Shown: positions 1-6,997 of the stretch, one piece after another
Numbering within the stretch: the stretch's first letter is position 1
How the letters are laid out: each line of letters starts with the position of its first letter
Source: Bacillota bacterium
GTDB lineage: Bacteria; Bacillota_I; Bacilli_A; ML615J-28; CAG-698
Length of the DNA: 14,078 nt
Direction: 5' to 3'
Assembly: GCA_023410025.1 (NCBI GenBank)
Contig: JAEYQM010000069.1
Location: 1 to 14,078 of the forward strand
The notes under the pieces: generated by a model
What the model saw: the letters and a program-made list of their open reading frames with translations, nothing else
The model's database searches: none
What the model was told of the DNA's origin: nothing
Program-made: the position numbers and the translations under genes

Positions 1-96
1 AAATATTATAATTTAATGGATGAATACCATAATAATAAAAATGAAATCTTAGAAAAGGCAAAAGAGATTCTTGCAAAGTATTATAATAAAAAATAA
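1..96 (+). CDS. C-terminal end of a gene starting upstream (partial)
   Basis: Frame 1 is open from the first base to a TAA at 94-96 and encodes 31 residues ending in LAKYYNKK. The tail is rich in Lys, Glu, Asn and Tyr and looks like the terminal helix of a soluble protein (NEILEKAKEILAKYY has an amphipathic pattern). No domain can be identified from so short a piece. The alternative is that this is non-coding and open by chance, but a regular helix pattern with sensible codon use makes a true gene end more likely. The 73 nt to the next gene contain no obvious terminator, so read-through into the DUF2804 gene is possible. Confidence 0.45.
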   Translation, partial: KYYNLMDEYHNNKNEILEKAKEILAKYYNKK

Positions 97-169
97 AATA
101 GAGAATAAAACGATATTAAAATAAACAATTAATAATCATTAACTTTATTATATATAGGGGGATATAGTT

Positions 170-1207
170 ATGGAACATAAAATTAAAAATAGGCATCCTT
201 TATTAAATGAAAAGGGTGAGTTAATTGAATGTGGTTATGCAAATTCATTAATCTTAGATTATGATCGGAAAGCAATTAAAGCTAGTAAGTGGAGAATAAA
301 AGAATGGGATTATTATTTGATTACTAATGGTAAATATGCAGTTGCCTTAACAGTAGCTGATAACTCATATATGGGATTAGATAGTTTTTCATTTCTTGAT
401 TTAACTAATAATCCTTGGGAAAAAACAATTAGTAAAATGCAAGCATTTACCTTTGGTAAGAAAAATCTACCAAAAACTTCAAAAATGGGTAATGTATTTT
501 CAAAAGGAAAAAATCATTTTATTTCCTATGTTAATGATGGGACTAAACGTGAAATTTCTTTTGAAATAAAAAATTTTATAGATAAAAAAACATATAAAGG
601 AAAATTTATCTTAGAAACAATTAATCAAGATTCTATGGTAATAGTTACTCCTTATAAAGAAGATAAAAAGGCCTTTTATTATAACCAAAAAATAAATTGT
701 ATACCAGCCACAGGAAAAGTTGAAATTGGTGAACAAGTCTATGAATTTTCTAAAAAAGATACCTTTGCATGTTTAGATTGGGGTAGGGGTGTTTGGTTAA
801 GAAAGGGTGTATGGTATTGGGGAACTTGCTCAGCCCTACATAATGGTCAAAAATTTGGTTTTAATATTGGTTATGGATTTGGTGATACCTCAGCAGCCAG
901 TGAAAATATGATATTCTATAAGGGAAAAGCTCATAAACTTGATTTAGTAGATATTAATATTCCTAAAGATAAAAAAGGTAATTATGATTATATGAAAACT
1001 TGGACAATAACTTCAAATGATAAACGATTCGAAATGACATTTGAACCAATCATAGACAGAAAAGCAATAATCAATATTGTCATTATAGGATCAAATCAGC
1101 ATCAAGTATTTGGTAATATCTCTGGTAAATGTGTATTAGATGATGGTGTAGTATTAGAAATTAAAAACTGTTTATGTGCAGTTGAACATATAAAGAATAA
1201 ATGGTAA
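170..1207 (+). CDS. DUF2804 family protein
   Basis: A 345-residue protein that I recognise as a full-length member of the DUF2804 family, whose biochemical function is not established. Family hallmarks in order are RIKEWDYY (residues 42-49), DWGRGVW (203-209), WYWG (215-218), the long motif GYGFGDTSAASEN (234-246) with HKL shortly after (255-257), and a C-terminal QHQVFGNISG segment. It has no signal peptide and no membrane segment, so it is probably cytoplasmic. The aromatic and Gly-rich motifs suggest a beta-rich fold. The start is set by AGGGGG at 156-161, 8 nt before the ATG. A hairpin terminator follows directly, so the gene ends its transcription unit. The family assignment is firm; any role in lipid or carbohydrate handling would be a guess. 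Confidence 0.85.
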   Translation: MEHKIKNRHPLLNEKGELIECGYANSLILDYDRKAIKASKWRIKEWDYYLITNGKYAVALTVADNSYMGLDSFSFLDLTNNPWEKTISKMQAFTFGKKNLPKTSKMGNVFSKGKNHFISYVNDGTKREISFEIKNFIDKKTYKGKFILETINQDSMVIVTPYKEDKKAFYYNQKINCIPATGKVEIGEQVYEFSKKDTFACLDWGRGVWLRKGVWYWGTCSALHNGQKFGFNIGYGFGDTSAASENMIFYKGKAHKLDLVDINIPKDKKGNYDYMKTWTITSNDKRFEMTFEPIIDRKAIINIVIIGSNQHQVFGNISGKCVLDDGVVLEIKNCLCAVEHIKNKW

Positions 1208-1213
1208 ATTTAT

Positions 1214-1250
1214 AAAGCTATAGTTAATTTAAACTATAGCTTTTCTTATT
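1214..1250 (+). terminator. Rho-independent terminator of the DUF2804 gene
   Basis: A perfect 12-bp stem (AAAGCTATAGTT at 1214-1225 with AACTATAGCTTT at 1232-1243) and a 6-nt loop, followed by a T-rich run. It begins 6 nt after the DUF2804 stop codon. Confidence 0.8.
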
Positions 1251-1254
1251 ATAT

Positions 1255-1282
1255 AAAAAAAGATTGTTATAAAAACAATCTT
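1255..1282 (-). terminator. Rho-independent terminator of the PII-like/antiporter operon
   Basis: A 9-bp stem (AAGATTGTT 1260-1268 with AACAATCTT 1274-1282) and a 5-nt loop. Read on the minus strand it is followed by a run of T (the A-run at 1255-1261). It lies 10 nt beyond the antiporter stop, back to back with the DUF2804 terminator, so the two convergent units have separate hairpins. Confidence 0.75.
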
Positions 1283-1292
1283 AAATCAATCA

Positions 1293-2498
1293 TTATTTTT
1301 CAATTTCTCCAGCAGCCTTAAGACTTGCCTTAGTAATTGAAGGACCAACTAATTCATAAATAAATGTTGCTGATAAAATTACAGCTTTGATTGTTGCAGC
1401 ATATTGAGGAACAATAGAATCAGCAACAATAGTTAAACCAATAGCAACACCGGCTTGAGGAACTAGTCCAAAACCAAGATATTTCTTAACATTACTTGGA
1501 GCTTTACTTACAACAGCTCCAAAATATGCACCAAATACTTTACCAATAACTCTACCAATAATATAAACAACACCAATTATACCAACAGTTGCAAGTACTT
1601 TTAAATTAAGTTCCATACCACTAAGTACAAAGAATAAAATTAGAATTGGTGGGTTAAAACGATCAACTAGATACATTACAGTATCAAATGCATCTTCCTT
1701 AACCTTATTAGTAAATACAGCACCCATCATCATACAAGATAATAATGCTGAAAACTCAAAATCTGCAGATATAGTTTTAAGAACAAGAGTCATAGAAGAA
1801 ACACCTAAGATCATTGCTAATACAAGACTTAGTCTATTTCCTCTACCTGTAAACCATTTAACACCTAGTGTTAAAAGGATACCAGCAACAACACCTATAG
1901 CAAGACTTACAAAAATTTCTAAGAATGGTTTTGCAATACTTAAGAATAGTGTTGCTTCACCAGTACTTCCAACAGCTTGGGCAATTGCAACAAAAATTCC
2001 AAAGAAAATAATTGCTGTTGCATCATCTAAAGCAACAACAGAAAGCAAGTTTTCAGTAACATCACCTTTAGCTTTATATTGTTTAATAACCATAATTGTT
2101 GCAGCAGGGGCAGTTGCAGCTGCGATTGCTGATAGAACAAGTGAGAATTGTAAACCTTGTTTAAATAATAATAATAGTAAGAATACAACAATAATTGCAA
2201 AGAATGATTCAAAGATTGCAATAATAATTGGTTGTGCACCTACTTTTTTGAAATATTCAAGTTTAAATTCAGTTCCTATAGAAAAGGCAATAAATCCTAA
2301 AGCAATATTTGAAATAATACTTAATTCTTCAAGGCCTTCTTCAGGAATTATGTTTATATTTAATAATCCTAATACAGGAACCATTATAATGCCACCAACA
2401 ATATAGCCAGTAACATTTGGTAGTTTCACAAGTTTTGCTAATTTACCAAATAACAAACCTGTAAATAAAATAATTGATAAATATAATAGAATGTTCAT
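1293..2498 (-). CDS. Kef/CPA2-type cation:proton antiporter
   Basis: A 401-residue integral membrane protein with roughly 11-13 hydrophobic segments across its whole length, fitting the monovalent cation:proton antiporter-2 (Na+/H+ exchanger) fold. Family marks visible are ALGFIAFSIGTEF (66-78), APAATIMVIKQ (130-140), the paired acidic transport site ALDD (D158, D159), FFVLSGMELN (289-298) and GLVPQAGVAIGL (344-355). Adjacent acidic residues in the core helix are typical of proton-coupled exchange. The protein stops right after the last helix and has no RCK/TrkA-N domain, unlike KefB/KefC. The gene starts 1 nt after the stop of the PII-like gene; its only Shine-Dalgarno-like match (AAGGG, about 14 nt upstream) is distant, so translation is probably coupled. 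The ion (Na+ or K+) cannot be told from sequence. Confidence 0.88.
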   Translation of the reverse strand: MNILLYLSIILFTGLLFGKLAKLVKLPNVTGYIVGGIIMVPVLGLLNINIIPEEGLEELSIISNIALGFIAFSIGTEFKLEYFKKVGAQPIIIAIFESFFAIIVVFLLLLLFKQGLQFSLVLSAIAAATAPAATIMVIKQYKAKGDVTENLLSVVALDDATAIIFFGIFVAIAQAVGSTGEATLFLSIAKPFLEIFVSLAIGVVAGILLTLGVKWFTGRGNRLSLVLAMILGVSSMTLVLKTISADFEFSALLSCMMMGAVFTNKVKEDAFDTVMYLVDRFNPPILILFFVLSGMELNLKVLATVGIIGVVYIIGRVIGKVFGAYFGAVVSKAPSNVKKYLGFGLVPQAGVAIGLTIVADSIVPQYAATIKAVILSATFIYELVGPSITKASLKAAGEIEK

Positions 2499-2499
2499 A

Positions 2500-2844
2500 T
2501 TAATGTTTCATACCCTTTACAAAATCAACAGGTAAAGTAAATACGATACCTGTATCTGGATTTTCCAAACTTCCAACTACAGATTCGATAACCTCAACAA
2601 CTTGATTTACCCTTTCTTCATTTACTACCATTAAGATGGTATTGTTCGGAACATTTCCTGGATTCAGGATTTTTTTCAACGAGCCAACGATATTACCTAA
2701 TGTCTCGTCATTTGAATTCAATATCTTTCGAGCAATGCCAGAGGAATTAATAACGGTAGCACCAGTAAATTCGTGCTTTGCAAATTCTTTTACAAGTCGA
2801 TCTAATTTATCTGACTTGTTTAGAATAAAAACTAAAAGTTTCAT
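2500..2844 (-). CDS. PII-like small regulatory protein, partner of the antiporter
   Basis: A 114-residue soluble protein with the ferredoxin-like pattern of PII/CutA-type trimers: an N-terminal strand MKLLVFILNK, a helix (about 12-24), a strand GATVINSSGI (28-37), a variable region where PII proteins have the T-loop (38-66), a strand NNTILMVV (67-74), a helix (75-91), and the C-terminal segment PDTGIVFTLPVDFVKG (96-111), which resembles the PII closing strand. The classical PII uridylylation Tyr and ATP-site signature are not evident, so this is a PII-like rather than a GlnB/GlnK protein. GGAGGT lies 8 nt before the ATG. Placement as first gene of a two-gene operon with the antiporter suggests that it senses a nucleotide or ion state and gates transport. 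That role is inference; the ligand is unknown. Confidence 0.75.
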   Translation of the reverse strand: MKLLVFILNKSDKLDRLVKEFAKHEFTGATVINSSGIARKILNSNDETLGNIVGSLKKILNPGNVPNNTILMVVNEERVNQVVEVIESVVGSLENPDTGIVFTLPVDFVKGMKH

Positions 2845-2869
2845 ATTTTATAACCTCCACATAATATAT

Positions 2870-2898
2870 ATTTTACACCCAATCTTAATTATTTACAA
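2870..2898 (-). promoter_or_regulatory. Candidate promoter of the PII-like/antiporter operon
   Basis: On the minus strand TTGTAA (2898-2893) and TAAAAT (2875-2870) are separated by exactly 17 nt, placing a start point about 20 nt upstream of the GGAGGT ribosome site. The surrounding DNA is so AT-rich that chance matches are common, so this is moderate evidence only. Confidence 0.45.
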
Positions 2899-2919
2899 TG
2901 TTTATACCCAGTATAATTT

Positions 2920-2935
2920 AAAATGTATACATTTT
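2920..2935. promoter_or_regulatory. Perfect 16-bp palindrome, possible operator
   Basis: AAAATGTATACATTTT is a perfect inverted repeat lying about 20 nt upstream of the -35 box of the PII-like operon and about 60 nt upstream of the candidate promoter of the vWA gene. Its central ATGTATACAT is less trivial than the A/T runs around it. Size and position suit a dimeric repressor or activator site; the protein is unknown. Confidence 0.35.
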
Positions 2936-2995
2936 CTTAATATTTATAATTACATTAATTTTCTTTAAAAAATAAAATTTAATTAAAAAAAATGA

Positions 2996-3024
2996 TTGTA
3001 TTATTATATTAAAAATGTTAATAT
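2996..3024 (+). promoter_or_regulatory. Candidate promoter of the vWA lipoprotein gene
   Basis: TTGTAT (2996-3001), a 17-nt spacer, and TAATAT (3019-3024) with an upstream TG giving an extended -10. This predicts a leader of about 70 nt. Within that leader TGACTAAAA (3030-3038) and TTTTAGTCA (3068-3076) form a 9-bp inverted repeat with a 29-nt loop just ahead of the ribosome site. AT-richness limits confidence. Confidence 0.35.
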
Positions 3025-3100
3025 TAAGTTGACTAAAATATTTCTTAATTAACTATTCAAAACTTTTTTTTAGTCATATTATTAAATGGGGGGAAATAAT

Positions 3101-4573
3101 ATGAAAAAAATATTTTGTATAATTTTTATTCTATGTATTTCATTTTTATTAGTAAGTTGTAGTGTACCAAGACAACAGCATGACTCTAATGACTCTTACT
3201 ATAATTACGATCGAGATACTAATGACGATGAATTTCAAGATATTAAAGAAAATTCATTTATAAAAACTGATGTAAAGGATAAATCTAATATATCTTTAAG
3301 CAATAATACAGCAGCATATTCATTTATTAGATCGCAAATTAATGAAGGTAATTCGATTGATTCTAATGTTGTTAGAATAGAAGAAATGGTAAATTTTTTT
3401 AAATACGATTATAATCAACCAAAAGAAAATGATGTGTTCGGTTTTAAATCAGAAATTATCCAAACACCGTGGAATCCTAATACATATTTAATGATGATTG
3501 GTTTAGAAACAGAAAAAATGGATTTGGAAGATATTGCAAATAACATAGTATTATTAGTAGATGTTTCTGGATCAATGGCCAGTCCTAATAAATTAACATT
3601 AGCTAAAGAAGCCTTTAAATTACTGGTAGAACAAATGGGCAAAAATGATGTTATTTCTTTAGTAACTTATGCAAGTGGTGAAAAAATAGTATTTCAAGGA
3701 AAGTCAATAAATGATTATGATAGTATCATTAAAGACATAAATAAATTAGAAGCTAATGGAGCTACTGCTGGTCAAAAAGGATTACAAACAGCATATGAAG
3801 TAGCTAGAGAGTATTTTATAGAAAATGGTAATAATAGAATAGTTCTAGCAACTGATGGTGACTATAATGTTGGAATTTCAGATACGGATGAATTAGTTGA
3901 ATACATATCAGAAAAACGTAAAACAGGAATTTATTTTTCAGCATATGGTTTTGGTATGGGTAATTATAAAGATGAAAAACTAGAAAGAATTGCTGGAGCA
4001 GGTAATGGTGTATATCATTATATTGATGACATATCTTCAGCAAGAAAAGCATTCGTCGATGATATTAATGGTACATTATATACTGTTGCAAGAGATGCAA
4101 AAGCCCAAATTACATTTAATAAGAATTCTGTATTAGAATATCGTTTAATTGGATATGAAAATCGTAAACTATCAGATGAACAATTTGATGATGATACTAC
4201 TGATGCTGGTGAAATTGGTACAGGTTTACAAGTTACAGCAATCTATGAGTTAAAATTAAATAATAATCGAACTGAAGACATTGGTAGTCTATTAATAAGA
4301 TATAAAGATAATGATACTAAAAATGATGAAGTGTATGAAGATAGTTTCAAAGTAACTAATAATATAAGTTCTACACCAAGTAGTGATGCAAAATTTATTG
4401 GATGCGTTGTTGAATTTGGTTTAATATTACTTAATTCAAAGTATAAACAAAATGCAAACCTAGAAAATGTAATTGAAAGATTAGAAGCTGATTCATTATA
4501 TTTTGAAAATTATTATCGAAAAGATTTTATTGATCTTGTAATTAAATATAAAAAAATTGTTAAAAGTAAATAG
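3101..4573 (+). CDS. Surface lipoprotein with von Willebrand A domain, YfbK type
   Basis: A 490-residue lipoprotein. The ATG at 3101 is chosen because GGGGGG (3088-3093) lies 7 nt upstream and because the product starts with a clean signal peptide, MKKIFCIIFILCISFLLVSC, with lipobox LVSC and lipid-modified Cys20. The in-frame ATG at 3086 would overlap that ribosome site and add five polar residues. After an Asn/Asp-rich linker come the YfbK N-terminal motif (SFIR...VRIEEMVNFF, about 72-100), then a vWA domain with an intact metal-ion (MIDAS) site: DVSGS (D154, S156, S158), T222 in GATAG, and D252 in ATDGDYNVG. The YfbK-type C-terminal domain (DUF3520) follows, with YRLIGYENR (347-355) and DAGEIGTG (368-375). 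The domain likely binds a protein partner through Mg2+ on the outer face of the membrane. It stands alone between its own promoter and terminator, so the partner is not shown by context. Confidence 0.88.
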   Translation: MKKIFCIIFILCISFLLVSCSVPRQQHDSNDSYYNYDRDTNDDEFQDIKENSFIKTDVKDKSNISLSNNTAAYSFIRSQINEGNSIDSNVVRIEEMVNFFKYDYNQPKENDVFGFKSEIIQTPWNPNTYLMMIGLETEKMDLEDIANNIVLLVDVSGSMASPNKLTLAKEAFKLLVEQMGKNDVISLVTYASGEKIVFQGKSINDYDSIIKDINKLEANGATAGQKGLQTAYEVAREYFIENGNNRIVLATDGDYNVGISDTDELVEYISEKRKTGIYFSAYGFGMGNYKDEKLERIAGAGNGVYHYIDDISSARKAFVDDINGTLYTVARDAKAQITFNKNSVLEYRLIGYENRKLSDEQFDDDTTDAGEIGTGLQVTAIYELKLNNNRTEDIGSLLIRYKDNDTKNDEVYEDSFKVTNNISSTPSSDAKFIGCVVEFGLILLNSKYKQNANLENVIERLEADSLYFENYYRKDFIDLVIKYKKIVKSK

Positions 4574-4599
4574 TTTTAAAAAAAAGATTATTAAAAATT

Positions 4600-4652
4600 G
4601 GCCTAAACTATCGTATTTATTACTAGTTTAGGTCTTTAAAAATTTTTTATCA
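4600..4652 (+). terminator. Terminator of the vWA lipoprotein gene
   Basis: CCTAAACTA (4602-4610) pairs with TAGTTTAGG (4624-4632), extended by a G-U and a G-C pair at the base, with a 13-nt loop. An A/T stretch containing six T follows after a few nt. It starts 27 nt after the stop codon. The loop is long and the T-run slightly displaced, so efficiency may be modest. Confidence 0.6.
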
Positions 4653-4884
4653 TTTTATATTCACTAAATTATATCTTTAAATAATGATAAGTAATATTAT
4701 TAAATTATTATAAGTATAAGAATATTATATTTATTCAAACAAAAATATAAAACAACTAATAAAAAGAACTGAACCAAAATAGTTAAACAATTTAAAATAA
4801 AAAAACATAAATAAACTTATTATAAATAATATAATGAAAAATTACTATATTTTTAAAAACAGTATTCCTTTATTATTTTAAAAA

Positions 4885-4893
4885 TGATATAAT
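4885..4893 (+). promoter_or_regulatory. Extended -10 promoter of the second lipoprotein gene
   Basis: TGATATAAT is a perfect TGn-TATAAT extended -10 element, 30 nt before the start codon. No good -35 box lies 16-18 nt upstream, which fits extended -10 promoters that do not need one. The strong ribosome site GGGAGGG (4913-4919) follows. Confidence 0.55.
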
Positions 4894-4923
4894 ACAGTTA
4901 AAGTTTATATTTGGGAGGGAAAA

Positions 4924-5658
4924 ATGAAACTTAAGAAATTTAATGTACTTTTAGTATTATTTCTAGTATTTGGATTATTTGGATGCAATATTAAGTCGAA
5001 TAAAACTATTGATGATGTTCAAAATGCTCTTAATAGTTATTATGATTCTGAAAAGTTGGATTTATCATGTGTATTGAATATCAATGCATCTGGCATGGAA
5101 CTTAATACTTCAGTTAAGATGAAAATTGACACAAGTGGTATTAATCCTAGTGTGATTATTGAAATTTCCTCATTAGGATTAGAGAATAAAGTTTACTTTT
5201 ATAATGGATATTCATGTATCTTAATGGATGGAACATATTATATAGAAGCAATGGAATTTGATTTAAATGAAGAAACGCCAATACCTACTCTTGATTTTGA
5301 TGAAATGGATTATGTATTAAGTAGCATAACTAATATAGATACTATAGAATACACAATTAAACTTGATGGTTCCCAAGTTCAATCTATTATAGAAGATACA
5401 ATTGATATGCCAGTTGAAGGTATGGATATTGAAATGGAACTTAAGGTTATTGCTGACAAAGAAACTAACACTTTAAAACAAATGATTATGAAAGCTAATC
5501 TAACCCAATATGAGCAAACAGTTACTGTTGATATGACAGTTACTATTAATGCAATTGGTGAAGATGTGATAGTAGACATACCTGATAATATTGTTGAAAA
5601 GATTGAAAAATATATTTCTGATCAAAATAATACTCCAGAACCAGAACCTCAACCATAA
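4924..5658 (+). CDS. Lipoprotein of unknown function
   Basis: A 244-residue lipoprotein. The N-terminal 21 residues form a signal peptide (basic start MKLKK, hydrophobic core, lipobox LFGC with Cys21), so the mature protein should be tethered to the outer face of the membrane. The body alternates short strands, such as MELNTSVKMKID, NKVYFYNGYSCILMDGTYYIE, IEMELKVIAD and VTVDMTVTINAIG, as in LolA/LppX-like half-barrels and DUF6612-type lipoproteins that hold hydrophobic ligands or act as anti-sigma sensors. I cannot assign it firmly to any of these. It ends in a short Pro/Glu tail (PEPEPQP). It is strongly acidic. It has its own extended -10 promoter and GGGAGGG ribosome site. The next gene lies 106 nt downstream with no terminator between, so the two may be cotranscribed. 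Confidence 0.7.
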   Translation: MKLKKFNVLLVLFLVFGLFGCNIKSNKTIDDVQNALNSYYDSEKLDLSCVLNINASGMELNTSVKMKIDTSGINPSVIIEISSLGLENKVYFYNGYSCILMDGTYYIEAMEFDLNEETPIPTLDFDEMDYVLSSITNIDTIEYTIKLDGSQVQSIIEDTIDMPVEGMDIEMELKVIADKETNTLKQMIMKANLTQYEQTVTVDMTVTINAIGEDVIVDIPDNIVEKIEKYISDQNNTPEPEPQP

Positions 5659-5764
5659 ACATAACCACAAACAAGTAAAACATATATAAAATAATACAAA
5701 AGACGGTGTTCTAAACTATTTTAATTTAGTCAATTAAAAACAAATAAGTTAAAGGGGACTTTAA

Positions 5765-6184
5765 ATGCAATTTAATTTAATAGGATTTATAATAGGAATT
5801 ATAATCATTATACCTATTGGTATTGATATTAAGATTCCTATTAAGTTTAATAAATGGTACAAATATGTAGCTTATACATTAGAGAATTTCTGTAAATTAG
5901 GAACTGTATATTTATTATCGATAAGTACATATAATTATAAATTAGCAAATGATATAATAAGCATACTTTTGTTTATTGCTTTTGTAATAATTTTAGTATT
6001 ATATTATCTAATTATATTTAAAAAATTAAATATCAAATTTAATAAAATAAAATTAATATTTATACTATTACCTGGATTATTAGTAGTGATTACTGGATTA
6101 TACTCAATGGATTTAGTTTTAATAATAATTGGTTTAATATTTATGCTTACTAAATTTATTTTTAGAGATATTAATAGGGATTAA
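5765..6184 (+). CDS. Small integral membrane protein, four predicted helices
   Basis: A 139-residue, extremely Ile/Leu-rich protein that I do not recognise. Hydrophobic stretches lie near residues 4-21, 35-53, 61-87 and 96-133 (the last long enough for two passes around GLYSMD). Basic residues between them (KFNKWYK, FKKLNIKFNKIK) should sit in the cytoplasm. AAGGGGA (5752-5758) is 6 nt from the ATG, a good ribosome site, which supports it as a real gene. I see no convincing promoter in the 106 nt upstream, so expression may come from the lipoprotein promoter. A strong hairpin terminator lies about 40 nt after the stop. Function unknown; no conserved polar residue suggests transport. Confidence 0.65.
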   Translation: MQFNLIGFIIGIIIIIPIGIDIKIPIKFNKWYKYVAYTLENFCKLGTVYLLSISTYNYKLANDIISILLFIAFVIILVLYYLIIFKKLNIKFNKIKLIFILLPGLLVVITGLYSMDLVLIIIGLIFMLTKFIFRDINRD

Positions 6185-6222
6185 AAAAATTAAAATTATA
6201 AAAGTGATTAGCAAATATATTT

Positions 6223-6269
6223 AACTGATACTTCAATGATATTATATCAAATGAAGTATCAGTTTTTTT
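6223..6269 (+). terminator. Strong terminator after the small membrane protein gene
   Basis: AACTGATACTTCA (6223-6235) pairs perfectly over 13 bp with TGAAGTATCAGTT (6252-6264). The loop can fold further (TGATA 6237-6241 with TATCA 6245-6249). A run of seven T (6263-6269) closes the structure, making this the most convincing terminator in the window. Confidence 0.88.
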
Positions 6270-6445
6270 AGTTAATGATGGTTTTGATATAGTAAATATG
6301 TTTAATATTTAGTTTGCAAATATTAATTAAATTGTATTTAAATTTGTATTTTTGTTTGGTAATAATTTTGTTACTAAAAAAAGTTGTCTACTTTATAGTA
6401 TTTTTTCCTCACACTAAAAAAATAAAAATAACTATATTATTTTCT

Positions 6446-6474
6446 TTGACAACAATCCCTTTTTAAGGTATATT
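6446..6474 (+). promoter_or_regulatory. Near-consensus sigma-A promoter of the MarR-ABC operon
   Basis: TTGACA (6446-6451) is a perfect -35 box, followed by a 17-nt spacer and TATATT (6469-6474) as -10. This is the best promoter in the window and implies strong transcription when not repressed. The expected start point is near 6481, giving a leader of about 40 nt. Confidence 0.75.
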
Positions 6475-6482
6475 AATATTCG

Positions 6483-6494
6483 TTAACTAGCTAA
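6483..6494. promoter_or_regulatory. Imperfect palindrome at the transcription start, possible MarR operator
   Basis: TTAACTAGCTAA is a 12-bp inverted repeat with one mismatched pair, placed just downstream of the -10 box where a bound dimer would block RNA polymerase. A second perfect 10-bp palindrome, ATATTAATAT (6470-6479), overlaps the -10 box itself. MarR proteins commonly repress their own operon through such sites; that this repressor binds here is inference. Confidence 0.35.
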
Positions 6495-6520
6495 TTATTA
6501 TTTGGTGAGGTGATTATATA

Positions 6521-6997
6521 ATGGATAAAATAATAAAAATAACTGACAAAGAAATTATTCATCAAATTATTAATGTCTCTTTAAAACATAGACGAGTTAT
6601 GCAAAGTGAATTAGATATAACAGGTGTATATCACTCTCAACACAGACTTCTAATGGAAATTGCTCGTAACCCAAATGCATCACAGGTGGACATTGCTAAA
6701 AAAATGGATGTATCAGCTGTAACAATAGCTGTATCTCTAAAAAAGTTAGAAAAAGGTGGGTATATTAAAAGAGATATTGTAGAAGAGGATAATAGACTCA
6801 ATAAGATTATTATTACCGAAAAGGGAAATAAAGTAGTAAATCAAAGTAGAGAAATATTTGCTGCAACTGATAAACGAATGTTAGACAAACTAACAGATGA
6901 AGAAAGATATTCCCTCTTTACACTACTAAACAAAATTGATAACAACATTGCCAATATTGAAGAAGAAATCAAACAAAATAAAAAGAGGAAGTGTTAA
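6521..6997 (+). CDS. MarR-family transcriptional regulator
   Basis: A 158-residue winged-helix regulator. The helix-turn-helix covers about residues 54-79 (SQVDIAKKMDVSAVTIAVSLKKLEKGGYI). The wing follows with the conserved D90-x-R92 pair in EEDNRLNKIIITEKG. N- and C-terminal helices should form the dimer interface and the ligand pocket. GGTGAGGTGA (6504-6513) lies 7 nt before the ATG. As first gene of an operon with two drug-exporter-type ABC proteins, it most likely represses that operon and is released by an exported compound. The specific inducer is not evident. The C-terminus is Lys-rich (KQNKKRKC). Confidence 0.9.
   Translation: MDKIIKITDKEIIHQIINVSLKHRRVMQSELDITGVYHSQHRLLMEIARNPNASQVDIAKKMDVSAVTIAVSLKKLEKGGYIKRDIVEEDNRLNKIIITEKGNKVVNQSREIFAATDKRMLDKLTDEERYSLFTLLNKIDNNIANIEEEIKQNKKRKC

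Larger units (their letters stand above)
4574..4923. other. Intergenic spacer, 350 nt
   Basis: Holds the terminator of the upstream gene and, at its right end, the promoter and ribosome site of the next lipoprotein gene. The middle (about 4655-4860) is extremely AT-rich with no open frame of note on either strand and no hairpin I would defend. Confidence 0.7.
6185..6520. other. Intergenic spacer, 336 nt
   Basis: Contains the strong terminator on the left and the MarR-operon promoter on the right. Between them is AT-rich DNA with an 8-bp hairpin (TTTGGTAA 6355-6362 with TTACTAAA 6371-6378, one G-T pair) that is followed by A rather than T, so it is not a plus-strand terminator. No gene is seen on either strand. 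Confidence 0.7.

Noticed and set aside
2027..2239. Minus-strand open frame inside the antiporter gene rich in Leu, Gln and Tyr
   Set aside because: It is a shifted frame of an AT-rich membrane-protein gene, with no ribosome site of its own and low-complexity composition.
3086..3100. ATG at 3086 as start of the vWA lipoprotein
   Set aside because: It overlaps the G-run that serves as ribosome site for the ATG at 3101, and it would put polar residues before a clean lipoprotein signal peptide.
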